Below the pieces are notes generated by a model. That model was not told the DNA's origin. It saw only the letters and a program-made list of their open reading frames with translations, and made no database searches. A program made the position numbers and the translations under genes. This document shows, piece after piece, positions 56,533 through 64,000 of a DNA stretch of 64,000 nt; the first letter of the stretch is position 1, and each line of letters starts with the position of its first letter. The DNA comes from Arsukibacterium tuosuense. GTDB taxonomy: Bacteria > Pseudomonadota > Gammaproteobacteria > Enterobacterales > Alteromonadaceae. The stretch covers positions 1 through 64,000 of the forward strand of contig NZ_OBEB01000001.1 in the NCBI RefSeq assembly GCF_900215315.1. The letters run 5' to 3'.

Positions 56533-58020
56533 ATGAACCTTATTAAATCACGTAAACATCTATTAAGTATGGCAATCGCTTTATGTTTTGCTGGCAACGT
56601 TATGGCAGAGAATGAAGCAATCATTATCCAAAGTTCTGGTGCTGGTTCACTGGAAGGTAACACAGCAGAAGTTACACAGACTAATACTGGCGGTACTGCT
56701 AACCTCGCTAGGGTTGAGCAGATTGGTGAACTGAACTATAGCAGCATTTTACAAAATGGATTGTGGCTTGAAGGCTACAGCTTTAACTCTGGCAGTGATA
56801 ACAGCGTGCGTATGGAACAATTTGCAGATTGGCATATTGCTTCCAGTGATATTGTTGGTGACGAAAACATCGTAACTGTCACCCAGGACGGGTTCTTTAA
56901 CCAGGCAGACGCTGTTATTAATGGTAATGTTAATGATGCAGTTATATTTCAAGCCGGCGATTTGAACGAGGCAGTTATTACCCTGACCGGTGACATGAAT
57001 GTGGCCGAAATAGAACAGAATGGTAATGCAAACTGGGCTAATGCCAGTTTCGCTGGCAATGAAAATATGTTTTACAGCTTCCAGGAAGGTAATGACAATG
57101 AAGCTGCCATGCTGGATGCGGCGGGAAGCTTTAATGAATTTGAAGCTGAGCAGTTTGGCGATCAAAATGTTGGTGGTGTAGTTGGTTTAACAGGCGACGA
57201 CAATGCTGTGTATGTGCAGCAAGATGGTCTGGCAAACGTATTTATTGCAACCGGAGTATCGGGCAACGATAATTTTATCGATATCAAGCAAGAAGGCTTT
57301 GATAACGTATTTTTAGTTGAACCCTTAAGTGGCAATGACAATATGGTGCTTGTTGATCAAACTGGCGATAGCAATTTAGTAGAAGCGCCTATTGGCCTGG
57401 TCGGTAATGACAACCTAATTGATATGCGCCAGGACGGCAGCCTGAATAATGCATTAGTTGCAACCGATGGTGATGGCCATAATCTGACCATTTACCAAAA
57501 TGGTGATGTTAACACCGCAGAAATGATTTTAGGTGGTGATAGCAACCAGGGAGACATCTACAGCTTCGGTAACGACAACTCCGCGGGCATCATATTATTT
57601 GGTGCAGATAACAGTGCGGAAATACGTCAGCTGGGTGATGAAAACTTCGCGTTGATTGATGTGCTGGGCGATGACAATGAAATTGGCGTGGAGCAGGATG
57701 GTAACCTCAACGAAACGCTGATTACCAGTGATGTTGCTGTGGCCATGAATACTATTGATGTTGAACAGAGCGGTGATTTAAACCTGGTAGATATCCTGGT
57801 GGAAGGTAGCGGCAATATTGCAGATATTTTGCAGGAAGGTGACGGTAACTGGGTAGCCGGTAATGACGGTTACTTTGCACTTTCAGGTGAGAATGGCACT
57901 GTAAGCATTAGTCAGGTAGGTAATGATAACCTGGTTCTTGGTGAGCAGTATGGTAATGGTAATATCATGAATATTACCCAGCTTGGTGATTTCAATACCG
58001 CAATTGTTACCCAAAACTAA
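56533..58020 (+). CDS. csgA: Very large curlin-repeat protein (CsgA-like major fibre subunit)
   Basis: 495 residues, more than three times E. coli CsgA (151). Signal peptide 1-25 (ending VMA). The rest is a continuous series of roughly 35 G-x-x-N turns spaced about 11 to 12 residues, hence some 17 two-strand repeats. Strands with the amyloid Gln (for example VEQDGNLN, ISQVGNDN, ITQLGDFN) tend to alternate with strands lacking it. Turns are commonly GNDN, GDDN or GDSN, so the protein is Asp/Glu-rich and strongly acidic, with very few Lys or Arg. It ends TAIVTQN. Position between csgB and csgE and the repeat type support a secreted amyloid subunit; polymerisation is inferred. Confidence 0.85.
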   Translation: MNLIKSRKHLLSMAIALCFAGNVMAENEAIIIQSSGAGSLEGNTAEVTQTNTGGTANLARVEQIGELNYSSILQNGLWLEGYSFNSGSDNSVRMEQFADWHIASSDIVGDENIVTVTQDGFFNQADAVINGNVNDAVIFQAGDLNEAVITLTGDMNVAEIEQNGNANWANASFAGNENMFYSFQEGNDNEAAMLDAAGSFNEFEAEQFGDQNVGGVVGLTGDDNAVYVQQDGLANVFIATGVSGNDNFIDIKQEGFDNVFLVEPLSGNDNMVLVDQTGDSNLVEAPIGLVGNDNLIDMRQDGSLNNALVATDGDGHNLTIYQNGDVNTAEMILGGDSNQGDIYSFGNDNSAGIILFGADNSAEIRQLGDENFALIDVLGDDNEIGVEQDGNLNETLITSDVAVAMNTIDVEQSGDLNLVDILVEGSGNIADILQEGDGNWVAGNDGYFALSGENGTVSISQVGNDNLVLGEQYGNGNIMNITQLGDFNTAIVTQN

Positions 58021-58027
58021 CTTGAAG

Positions 58028-58044
58028 GGCGGCCTTTGGCCGCC
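58028..58044 (+). other. GC hairpin between csgA and csgE
   Basis: GGCGGCC (58028-58034) and GGCCGCC (58038-58044) form a 7-bp all-GC stem with a TTT loop, 8 bases after the csgA stop and 9 bases before the csgE start. With no T-run it is more likely a message-stabilising or partial-termination element than a full terminator. Confidence 0.55.
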
Positions 58045-58052
58045 AACGGTAT

Positions 58053-58430
58053 ATGAAACTATTTTTTCTGTTAATAATATTGCTGCTACCAGTAAAGGTA
58101 GCAGCAAATGACATCGAATTAAGCGGCTTAGTTATTGACCGCACCATCTCACGTTTTGGCAAAGACTTCATGTTTTACTATTCAGGGCACTGGCGGGATA
58201 TGCCAGCTACTGAAGGCGTGTCTGTTGTTATTTACGAGCAAGTGTACCCACAGGCGGGCACCTTTCTATGGGTGGAAATGAATCAGCAACGTGTATATCA
58301 GACGTACTTTGGTCGGCGCTACAACAATGTAAAAGAGATGGCCGAACAAGCCATTCTGCGCAGTATTAATGAGTTGGCCAATATCCAGGCCAGTATGCTG
58401 TTAGGTGAACAGGATCAAGAAATATTCTAA
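58053..58430 (+). CDS. csgE: Curli specificity factor CsgE
   Basis: 125 residues with signal peptide 1-18 (ending VAA). CsgE caps the CsgG pore from the periplasm and guides curlin subunits. LSGLVIDRTISRFGKDFMFYYSGHW and the central VVIYEQVYPQAGTFLWVEMN match the family, as does FGRRYNNVKEMAEQA. Length is near E. coli CsgE (129). Third gene of the operon. Confidence 0.9.
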   Translation: MKLFFLLIILLLPVKVAANDIELSGLVIDRTISRFGKDFMFYYSGHWRDMPATEGVSVVIYEQVYPQAGTFLWVEMNQQRVYQTYFGRRYNNVKEMAEQAILRSINELANIQASMLLGEQDQEIF

Positions 58431-58442
58431 AAGGGAATAATA

Positions 58443-58829
58443 ATGAAGAAATATGTAGTACTGCTATTCCTGCTGGCAACTACCGTTGCCAGTGCGACTG
58501 AGCTAGTTTATACCCCTATAAATCCCAGTTTTGGTGGCAATCCGCTAAATGGTAATTTTTTACTGCAAAAAGCCCAGAGCCAAAATGGTTATACTGAAGA
58601 GCGGCCGACGTTATCATTCATTGATAAGTTTCAGGAAGCGCTGGAGCGTAATATTATAAATTCGCTTACCAGGCGAATTGCCGATGGTGAACTGGTTGAT
58701 GGTGTGTACAACACCGGTGAGTTTCTGGTGGAAATCACAACCGGTACTGATGGCAGTGTTATTGTAAACATTACTAACCTCGATACAGGTGAAGTCACTA
58801 TTATTACTATTCCTGTGATAGGGGGGTAA
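58443..58829 (+). CDS. csgF: Curli assembly factor CsgF
   Basis: 128 residues with signal peptide 1-18 (ending ASA). CsgF inserts its N-terminus into the CsgG pore and presents the nucleator at the surface. The mature N-terminus TELVYTPINPSFGGNPLNGNF carries the conserved NPxFGG region that binds CsgG. AAGGGAA precedes ATG 58443. Its stop codon TAA shares one base with the first csgG ATG. Confidence 0.92.
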   Translation: MKKYVVLLFLLATTVASATELVYTPINPSFGGNPLNGNFLLQKAQSQNGYTEERPTLSFIDKFQEALERNIINSLTRRIADGELVDGVYNTGEFLVEITTGTDGSVIVNITNLDTGEVTIITIPVIGG

Positions 58830-59611
58830 TGATGAGAGCAGTAATTCTTTTAACAGTGATATCAGCTTTAACAGGATGTTCTTTGGTATCAAAACCCGAG
58901 CTGAATATTACTCCCGCCAGTGTCGACTCAATCAGCACTACTATGCTGAATTTACAACAGCAGGCAAAACCACGCACGCAGATCCCGGTATCGGTCTATG
59001 CGTTTCGGGATCAGACGGGTCAGTACAAACCTCAGGCCAACGTTTCCAGTTTTTCTACCGCTGTCACGCAAGGCGCAACGTCGATGCTAACCCAAATCCT
59101 GCTAGATAGCGGCTGGTTTGCGCCGTTGGAACGTGAAGGGCTGCAGAACTTGCTTACTGAACGGAAAATTTATGGTTCTAATAAAAAGTTAACCGACTTA
59201 CCGCCGTTAAAAGAAGCTCGCCTGGTGTTTGAAGGTGGCATTATTGGCTATGAAACTAATTTAACAACCGGCGGCATCGGCGCAGAGTACTTTGGTCTGG
59301 GTTTATCGGAATTGTACCGGGAAGACCAGGTTACCGTTTATCTGCGGGCTATTGATGTTCACAGTGGTCAGGTGTTGTTGTCTGTTTCGACTACCAAAAA
59401 AGTATTTTCTCAGGAACTGCGAGCAGGCTTGTTCCGCTATGTATCATTAAACAGGCTGGTTGAAATGGAAGGCGGATACTCTACCAACGAACCTGTACAA
59501 TACTGTGTAAAACAAGCAATGGAAAGTGCTGTTGTTGAATTGATAAATGTTGGTTTGGAGCGTGGCTTCTGGCGAACAGATGATCAGGCGAATCTGGCTA
59601 CCTCAGGCTGA
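58829..59611 (+). CDS. csgG: Curli secretion channel lipoprotein CsgG
   Basis: 260-residue outer-membrane lipoprotein forming the nonameric curli export pore. Lipobox ALTGC with lipid-bearing Cys17. IPVSVYAFRDQTGQYKP, the DSGWFAPLEREGLQNLLTER segment and FEGGIIGYETN match CsgG throughout. ATG 58829 overlaps the csgF stop; a second ATG follows at once. The last 28 bases overlap, tail to tail, the 3' end of the csgD-like gene on the other strand. Confidence 0.94.
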   Translation: MMRAVILLTVISALTGCSLVSKPELNITPASVDSISTTMLNLQQQAKPRTQIPVSVYAFRDQTGQYKPQANVSSFSTAVTQGATSMLTQILLDSGWFAPLEREGLQNLLTERKIYGSNKKLTDLPPLKEARLVFEGGIIGYETNLTTGGIGAEYFGLGLSELYREDQVTVYLRAIDVHSGQVLLSVSTTKKVFSQELRAGLFRYVSLNRLVEMEGGYSTNEPVQYCVKQAMESAVVELINVGLERGFWRTDDQANLATSG

Positions 59612-60261
59612 GTATCAATTATCAGATTGGATTGTTGTAACCAGCGCAGCAATTCAACCCGATTGCGGGCCTGAGTTTTACGAAAGATTGCCGACAAATG
59701 CGCTTTTACAGTGTGGGCGCTGATATTTAATAATTCTGCTATTTCTTTGTTACGGGCGCCCTCGGCCACCAGACCTATTATCCGCTTTTCTTGTCTGGTC
59801 AATTGGGCTGTCGCCGCAGCGGTGACTTCTGAATTTAATTTTTTAGGTTTATTGATTAGCAAATCAACGACGTCAGACATTACTGTCCGTGAGTAATAAA
59901 GCTGACCGGACATCAGGGTTTTAAGCGCTGTCAATACTCTATCCAGCTGTTCATCGCGGTAAATTAAACCTCTTAGCCCGCTGTGCACGGCAATGGATGG
60001 GTCGATGAGCGCTCGTTCGGCCTGAAAAATAAATACCGGACAACGCTGCATTAACATTGCTAACTCACTTGAAACGCCTTTTTTTGTCAAATCGTGACTG
60101 TTAAACTGACAGCCAACCAACACACCTGATTTAATAGGTTGTTGCATAAAATCAGTGCGACTACATTGCTGGACTTTTATTCCAACAGACTGGGCTAACA
60201 TCGCTGTATTGTGCAACTGCTCACGCTCTGACAATATTATCAGTCTGGAAAACCGTTCCAT
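59584..60261 (-). CDS. csgD: LuxR-family regulator, CsgD-like
   Basis: 225 residues. An N-terminal receiver-like domain (about 1-135; LIILSEREQLHNTAML) lacks an obvious full phospho-acceptor set, as in CsgD. The C-terminal LuxR helix-turn-helix (about 155-215) reads LTRQEKRIIGLVAEGARNKE and AELLNISAHTVKAHLS. ATG 60261 is placed by GGAGGT 7 bases upstream; the open frame extends to TTG 60276, which lies inside that ribosome binding site. Its position at the end of the curli operon argues that it controls curli. A perfect inverted repeat lies just upstream of its start. Confidence 0.87.
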   Translation of the reverse strand: MERFSRLIILSEREQLHNTAMLAQSVGIKVQQCSRTDFMQQPIKSGVLVGCQFNSHDLTKKGVSSELAMLMQRCPVFIFQAERALIDPSIAVHSGLRGLIYRDEQLDRVLTALKTLMSGQLYYSRTVMSDVVDLLINKPKKLNSEVTAAATAQLTRQEKRIIGLVAEGARNKEIAELLNISAHTVKAHLSAIFRKTQARNRVELLRWLQQSNLIIDTQPEVARFA

Positions 60262-60281
60262 TGTTTCCACCTCCAAACGAC

Positions 60282-60304
60282 TTTAGTCTGGTTCGCAGAC
60301 TAAA
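60282..60304. promoter_or_regulatory. Perfect inverted repeat before csgD
   Basis: TTTAGTCTG (60282-60290) and CAGACTAAA (60296-60304) are perfect 9-bp complements with a 5-base spacer, 21 bases before the csgD ATG. A TTGACA box (complement of 60334-60339) lies upstream, so the repeat would fall near or just after the transcription start. The left half, with its preceding C, recurs exactly at 56066-56075 before csgB. Confidence 0.6.
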
Positions 60305-60458
60305 ACAACATTAGGTATACTGTACCGCGCTGTTGTCAATTGCAACTATTGATGGCTGTAAAGTCAAAATAAAGCTACCTTGCAGCTGCCGAGTTTAAAA
60401 AATAACTTCAGGATAATAATTCTGAATTTACTATAGGGAATAACGTCAGGGAAATATC

Positions 60459-60935
60459 ATGCTTGCAAAGAAAATATTGATTGTCTGTTTAGGAAATATT
60501 TGTCGCTCACCAACAGCACAGGCTGTACTAAGACACAAAGCTCAACTGCAAAGTATTGATATTAAAATTGATTCGGCCGGTACCAGTGCTTCCCACAAAG
60601 GGGAGCGACCAGACAGCCGGAGCGTTAACGCAGGCAGCGGCAGAGGCTACAATTTTTCCGGAATTTATTCTCGTCCGGTATTCGAGCAGGATTTTGCTGA
60701 TTATGATCTTATTCTGGCAATGGATAGTGAAAACCTGGCTGAACTTAACAGACGTTGCCCTGCAGAGCATTCACACAAAATTAAACTGTTTCTGTCTTTT
60801 CATCCAGAGTATCCGACGATAAACGAAGTTCCCGATCCTTACTACAGCGGCAGTAAAGGGTTTGAGCTGGTGCTGGATTTAATTGAACAAGCCTGTGACC
60901 AGTTGCTTTTGGCGCCTGAGTTGACCAAGCATTAG
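60459..60935 (+). CDS. Low-molecular-weight protein tyrosine phosphatase
   Basis: 158-residue cytoplasmic phosphatase. P-loop CLGNICRSPTA with nucleophile Cys10 and Arg16 (CX5R-S), and the acid Asp126 in VPDPYY. DSAGTSASHKGERPDSRS is the usual family region. Enzymes of this type often pair with capsule tyrosine kinases, but no kinase or polysaccharide gene is next to it here. Divergent from csgD across 197 bases, so a regulatory relation is possible but unsupported. Confidence 0.9.
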   Translation: MLAKKILIVCLGNICRSPTAQAVLRHKAQLQSIDIKIDSAGTSASHKGERPDSRSVNAGSGRGYNFSGIYSRPVFEQDFADYDLILAMDSENLAELNRRCPAEHSHKIKLFLSFHPEYPTINEVPDPYYSGSKGFELVLDLIEQACDQLLLAPELTKH

Positions 60936-60971
60936 TCATTATTGCCGCTTATTACTTTATAAGTTGAATTA

Positions 60972-61070
60972 GTGCGAAAAACTCTGAAAACAACATTGAA
61001 TTTACGTCCGGAAGTCTATAACTTTGCAGACGACTTAATATTATTACTTTGTATAGGAAAACCATTGTGA
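60972..61070 (+). CDS. Possible 32-codon leader or small gene coupled to DAHP synthase
   Basis: A frame from GTG 60972 ends in TGA 61068-61070, which overlaps the probable GTG start (61067-61069) of the DAHP synthase gene as GTGA. The product would begin [20 protein letters not shown] and end in a hydrophobic stretch. It has no clear ribosome binding site and few aromatic codons (one Tyr, one Phe, no Trp), so it is a weak candidate for an attenuation leader. Confidence 0.25.
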   Translation: MRKTLKTTLNLRPEVYNFADDLILLLCIGKPL

Positions 61071-62416
61071 CCACCTGGACGCCAGACAGCTGGCGAGCTC
61101 TGCCCATTCAACAACAGCCGTCCTACCAGGACCCGCAACTGCTTAAGCAAATTGAACAGCAACTACATCGGTATCCGCCGCTGGTATTTGCTCAGGAAAC
61201 CCGTGATCTGCATACTCAATTAGGCCAGGTCGCTAAAGGCGAAGGTTTCTTATTGCAAGGTGGTGATTGCGCCGAAAGCTTTAACGATTTCAATGCGCCG
61301 AAAATTCGTGACACCTTTAAAGTGTTGCTGCAGATGGCGGTGGTTTTAACCTATGCCGGTGGTTTGCCAGTGGTTAAAGTTGCGCGGATGGCAGGCCAAT
61401 ATGCCAAGCCGCGTTCCAGCGATCTTGAAACGATAAACGGCGTCACACTACCAAGTTATCGTGGTGATATCGTCAATAGTTTTGAATTTACCGAGAGCGC
61501 CCGCCAGCCAGACCCAAATCGTCTGGTAACCGCTTATCATCACTCTGCTGCTACCCTGAACTTGCTGCGAGCGTTTGCCCAGGGGGGCTTAGCAGACTTG
61601 CATCAGGTCAGTAAATGGAACATGGGCTTTGTTGAGTCTAACCCGTTAAAAGACCGCTATCATAATGTCGCGCAGCGGATCCAGGAAGCATTACGCTTTA
61701 TGGAGATATGCGGTATAACCGCGCAAAACTCGCCTTCCATTCGTGAGACGCAGCTATATACCTCACATGAAGCCTTATTACTTAATTATGAGGAAGCGCT
61801 GACCCGACGTGATTCACTGACCGGTGACTGGTATGATTGTTCGGCGCATATGGTATGGATAGGTGAGCGCACCCGCCAATTAGATCATGCGCATCTGGAG
61901 TTTTTCCGCGGCATTCACAATCCTGTTGGCGTTAAAGTTGGCCCTGGCATGCAACCGGATGAATTAATCAGGCTGATTGATGCGCTGAATCCGGATAATA
62001 CACCCGGCAGGTTAACTCTGATCACCCGAATGGGTGCCGATAAGTTGGCTGATAAATTACCAGCTTTAGTGCGTAAGGTTAAAGCAGAGGGCCGGACCGT
62101 AGTCTGGAGTTCAGATCCGATGCATGGTAATACCGTTAAGGCCAGTAACGACTTTAAAACCCGGGATTTTGAAGCTATTTTGCGGGAGATCCGGAACTTT
62201 TTTGCCGTGCATAAGGCTGAAGGCACTCATGCGGGTGGTATACATCTTGAGATGACGGGTGAGCATGTAACCGAGTGCACCGGCGGGGCCTACGGTTTAA
62301 GTGAGCATGATTTGGGTAAGCGCTATTTTACCCAGTGCGATCCCAGGTTAAATGCTGACCAGGTGCTGGAGTTGGCTTTCTTAATTGCTGATACGTTAAG
62401 CGCCAGCCGCAAATAA
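61067..62416 (+). CDS. 3-deoxy-7-phosphoheptulonate synthase, class II
   Basis: First enzyme of the shikimate pathway, class II (plant-type, AroA-II), not the AroF/G/H type of E. coli. Markers are [48 protein letters not shown] (Arg/Lys phosphate site), SDPMHGNT and [18 protein letters not shown] (metal ligands). GTG 61067 is chosen for AGGAAA upstream, giving 449 residues; an in-frame TTG at 61049 is less likely. Terminator at 62465. Confidence 0.94.
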   Translation: MTTWTPDSWRALPIQQQPSYQDPQLLKQIEQQLHRYPPLVFAQETRDLHTQLGQVAKGEGFLLQGGDCAESFNDFNAPKIRDTFKVLLQMAVVLTYAGGLPVVKVARMAGQYAKPRSSDLETINGVTLPSYRGDIVNSFEFTESARQPDPNRLVTAYHHSAATLNLLRAFAQGGLADLHQVSKWNMGFVESNPLKDRYHNVAQRIQEALRFMEICGITAQNSPSIRETQLYTSHEALLLNYEEALTRRDSLTGDWYDCSAHMVWIGERTRQLDHAHLEFFRGIHNPVGVKVGPGMQPDELIRLIDALNPDNTPGRLTLITRMGADKLADKLPALVRKVKAEGRTVVWSSDPMHGNTVKASNDFKTRDFEAILREIRNFFAVHKAEGTHAGGIHLEMTGEHVTECTGGAYGLSEHDLGKRYFTQCDPRLNADQVLELAFLIADTLSASRK

Positions 62417-62464
62417 CAGCGCAAGCAGAGTTCATCTGCTCAATCGGAATTACGATAAAATATG

Positions 62465-62490
62465 AAAAGGCCTGAAAGGGCCTTTTTCTT
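62465..62490 (+). terminator. Intrinsic terminator between DAHP synthase and ppsR
   Basis: AAAAGGCC (62465-62472) and GGCCTTTT (62479-62486) with a 6-base loop, followed by TCTTT, between convergent genes. Confidence 0.8.
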
Positions 62491-63299
62491 TAGTATTTAT
62501 GCCGCTTTAAACCTGTTTTAGCGATAATTTTTGCCGATATTTCTTCAATAGAAAGATGGGTTGAATTTAAAAACGGGATCTGTTCCTGACGGTACAATGC
62601 TTCTACTTCATTTAGCTCAACAGCACACTGCCGGATAGATGCATAACGGCTGTCTGGCCGGCGCTGCTGGCGGATCTGACTTAGCCGTTCAGCAGTTATA
62701 CTCAGGCCAAACAGCTTATCTTTATTGCGCATCAGCTCTGCCGGTAGTCGCAAGGCGTCCATATCCTCTTCCACAAAGGGGTAGTTGGCCGCCTTAATGC
62801 CATATTGCAGCGCCAGATAAAGGCTGGTGGGCGTTTTACCTGAACGGCTGACCCCCACTAAAATAATATCAGCCTGGTCAAAGTTTTTCATATTAGCGCC
62901 ATCGTCATTGGCCAACGCATAATTAACAGCATCAATCCGAAAATCGTAGGTTTTTTCATGCATGCTATGTGTTCGATGGGTTTTGGGCACTGGCGCGATG
63001 CCTAACTCGCGCTGAATGGGTTCAACGAAGGTATTCAGAAAGTCATAGCAAATGCCATTGCTGCTGTTAATAATATGGCGCAAGTTGTCATCAACAAACG
63101 TCTGGAAAATAAGTGGTTTCACCCCCGTTGTTTTATACCGATCATTAATTCGCTGTTTTACTTGCTGCGCCATATCAGCGGTTTCTACAAAAGGTATGGT
63201 GATGTGTTCAAATTGTGCTGGAAAAAGAGTAAGTAAGGCATGGCCGAATACCTCAGCTGTAATGGCCGTACCATCAGAAACATAGAAAGCAGTCCGCAC
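62490..63299 (-). CDS. ppsR: PEP synthase regulatory protein (kinase/pyrophosphorylase)
   Basis: 269-residue bifunctional regulator of the DUF299 family that inactivates PEP synthase by ADP-dependent Thr phosphorylation and reactivates it by Pi-dependent dephosphorylation. P-loop VGVSRSGKTPTSLYLA, preceded by FYVSDGTAITAEVFGHALL and followed by the C-terminal NSTHLSIEEISAKI. Length compares with 277 in E. coli. Divergent from its target gene ppsA, which supports the assignment. Confidence 0.95.
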   Translation of the reverse strand: MRTAFYVSDGTAITAEVFGHALLTLFPAQFEHITIPFVETADMAQQVKQRINDRYKTTGVKPLIFQTFVDDNLRHIINSSNGICYDFLNTFVEPIQRELGIAPVPKTHRTHSMHEKTYDFRIDAVNYALANDDGANMKNFDQADIILVGVSRSGKTPTSLYLALQYGIKAANYPFVEEDMDALRLPAELMRNKDKLFGLSITAERLSQIRQQRRPDSRYASIRQCAVELNEVEALYRQEQIPFLNSTHLSIEEISAKIIAKTGLKRHKY

Positions 63300-63436
63300 C
63301 GTAAACTCCGTTTTGTTGTTATATAATTACATGAAAATTAAGGTTTTAAATAACCTCGGCCAGAGTGTAAAATCATTATGCTATGTAACGCTGGTTGTAA
63401 GCTTACACGCCCTACGACAAAAAATGGAGACGAACT

Positions 63437-64000
63437 GTGCAAGAATTTGTGATTTGGTATGAAAAGCTGGGTATGCACGATGTGGATCGGGTAGGGGGCA
63501 AAAATGCTTCCCTTGGAGAAATGATCAGTAACCTGGCCAATGCCGGGGTGCAGGTGCCGGGCGGTTTTGCCACCACAGCTGATGCCTTTAATCAGTTTCT
63601 TGAGCAAAGCGGGGTTAATGAACGGATATACCAGCTGCTTGATGGCCTGGATGTGGATGATGTCACCGCGCTCGGTAAAGCCGGTGCTCAGATTCGACAG
63701 TGGGTTATTGACACGCCTTTTCAACCCGAACTTGAACAGGCTATTCGCGAGGCATACCAGCAATTACATGCTGATCCTACTCACGATGTTTCTTTCGCCG
63801 TTCGCTCATCGGCAACAGCAGAAGATATGCCCGATGCATCATTTGCCGGCCAGCAGGAAACCTTCTTAAATGTGCGTGGTTATGATGCAGTAATTATTGC
63901 TATTAAGCATGTTTTTGCTTCTTTATTTAATGACCGTGCTATCTCATATCGCGTGCATCAGGGCTACGACCATCGTGGGGTGGCGTTATCTGCAGGTGTA
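63437..64000 (+). CDS. ppsA: Phosphoenolpyruvate synthase, N-terminal part (runs off the window)
   Basis: Makes PEP from pyruvate and ATP in gluconeogenesis. The 188 visible codons are the ATP-grasp N-terminus: WYEKLGMHDVDRVGGKNASL, VPGGFATTADAFNQFL, FAVRSSATAEDMPDASFAGQ (phosphate-binding Arg) and SLFNDRAISYRVHQGYDH. Start GTG 63437 has GGAGA 6 bases upstream. The frame is open to the window edge, so the central phosphohistidine and C-terminal domains are not seen. Divergent from ppsR. Confidence 0.95.
   Translation, partial: MQEFVIWYEKLGMHDVDRVGGKNASLGEMISNLANAGVQVPGGFATTADAFNQFLEQSGVNERIYQLLDGLDVDDVTALGKAGAQIRQWVIDTPFQPELEQAIREAYQQLHADPTHDVSFAVRSSATAEDMPDASFAGQQETFLNVRGYDAVIIAIKHVFASLFNDRAISYRVHQGYDHRGVALSAGV

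Noticed and set aside
56533-58020. Periodic repeats considered as a CRISPR array or minisatellite
   Set aside because: The periodicity is at the protein level (G-x-x-N turns); the DNA repeats are not identical, there are no spacers, and a complete secreted frame explains them.

Overview
The window reads as ordinary chromosome of a marine or freshwater gammaproteobacterium of the Alteromonadales/Chromatiaceae border (Rheinheimera, Alishewanella or Arsukibacterium-like). This placement is an inference from gene content (DUF2960, YeaC/DUF1315, YaeQ, TIGR02647, YcaD-type MFS, class II DAHP synthase, E. coli-like bioA/bioBFCD and metG/apbC arrangements). No search was run. No phage, plasmid, transposase or CRISPR array is visible, and coding density is high.

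Layout. 1-463: the 3' end of a 23S rRNA gene, a 5S rRNA gene and the rRNA operon terminator. 470-727: a chain of about a dozen small palindromes. 757-12140: exonuclease I, isoaspartyl peptidase, a CBS protein, HrpA helicase, a PilZ protein, RlmI, a quinone oxidoreductase and an unrecognised 488-residue protein. 12144-17282: metG with a downstream MFS gene, divergent from apbC-dcd. 17301-25878: three EamA transporters, a GST, YaeQ, an exported Mn-type superoxide dismutase, tRNA-Pro(GGG), an acyltransferase and an M14 carboxypeptidase. 25945-29282: zinc-ribbon, YeaC and DUF349 genes. 29340-38189: asparaginase I, SppA, FadH, glycogen synthesis (glgC-glgA) and a nitroreductase. 38268-45343: asnS, a small membrane protein and the complete biotin cluster (bioA divergent from bioBFCD). 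45364-45500: a second palindrome array sharing a module with the first. 45517-49336: PepE, HtpX, YjdM, a class V aminotransferase and a TIGR02647 protein. 49357-53140: a MoxR-DUF58-transglutaminase operon.

53319-60304 is the most distinctive accessory region. A secreted S8 protease stands divergent from a one-direction curli operon (csgB-csgA-csgE-csgF-csgG), and a CsgD-type LuxR regulator overlaps the operon tail from the other strand. The major curlin is very large for its family (495 residues) and acidic. A perfect inverted repeat (TTTAGTCTG/CAGACTAAA) sits in front of csgD, and the same 10-base half-site recurs 31 bases before csgB, which suggests a local regulatory circuit. The window ends with a tyrosine phosphatase, class II DAHP synthase, and ppsR divergent from a truncated ppsA.

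The least explained DNA is non-coding: the two related palindrome arrays (470-727 and 45364-45500), a candidate minus-strand small RNA after dcd, a 12-bp tandem repeat abutting the nitroreductase start, and several perfect inverted repeats placed like operators.
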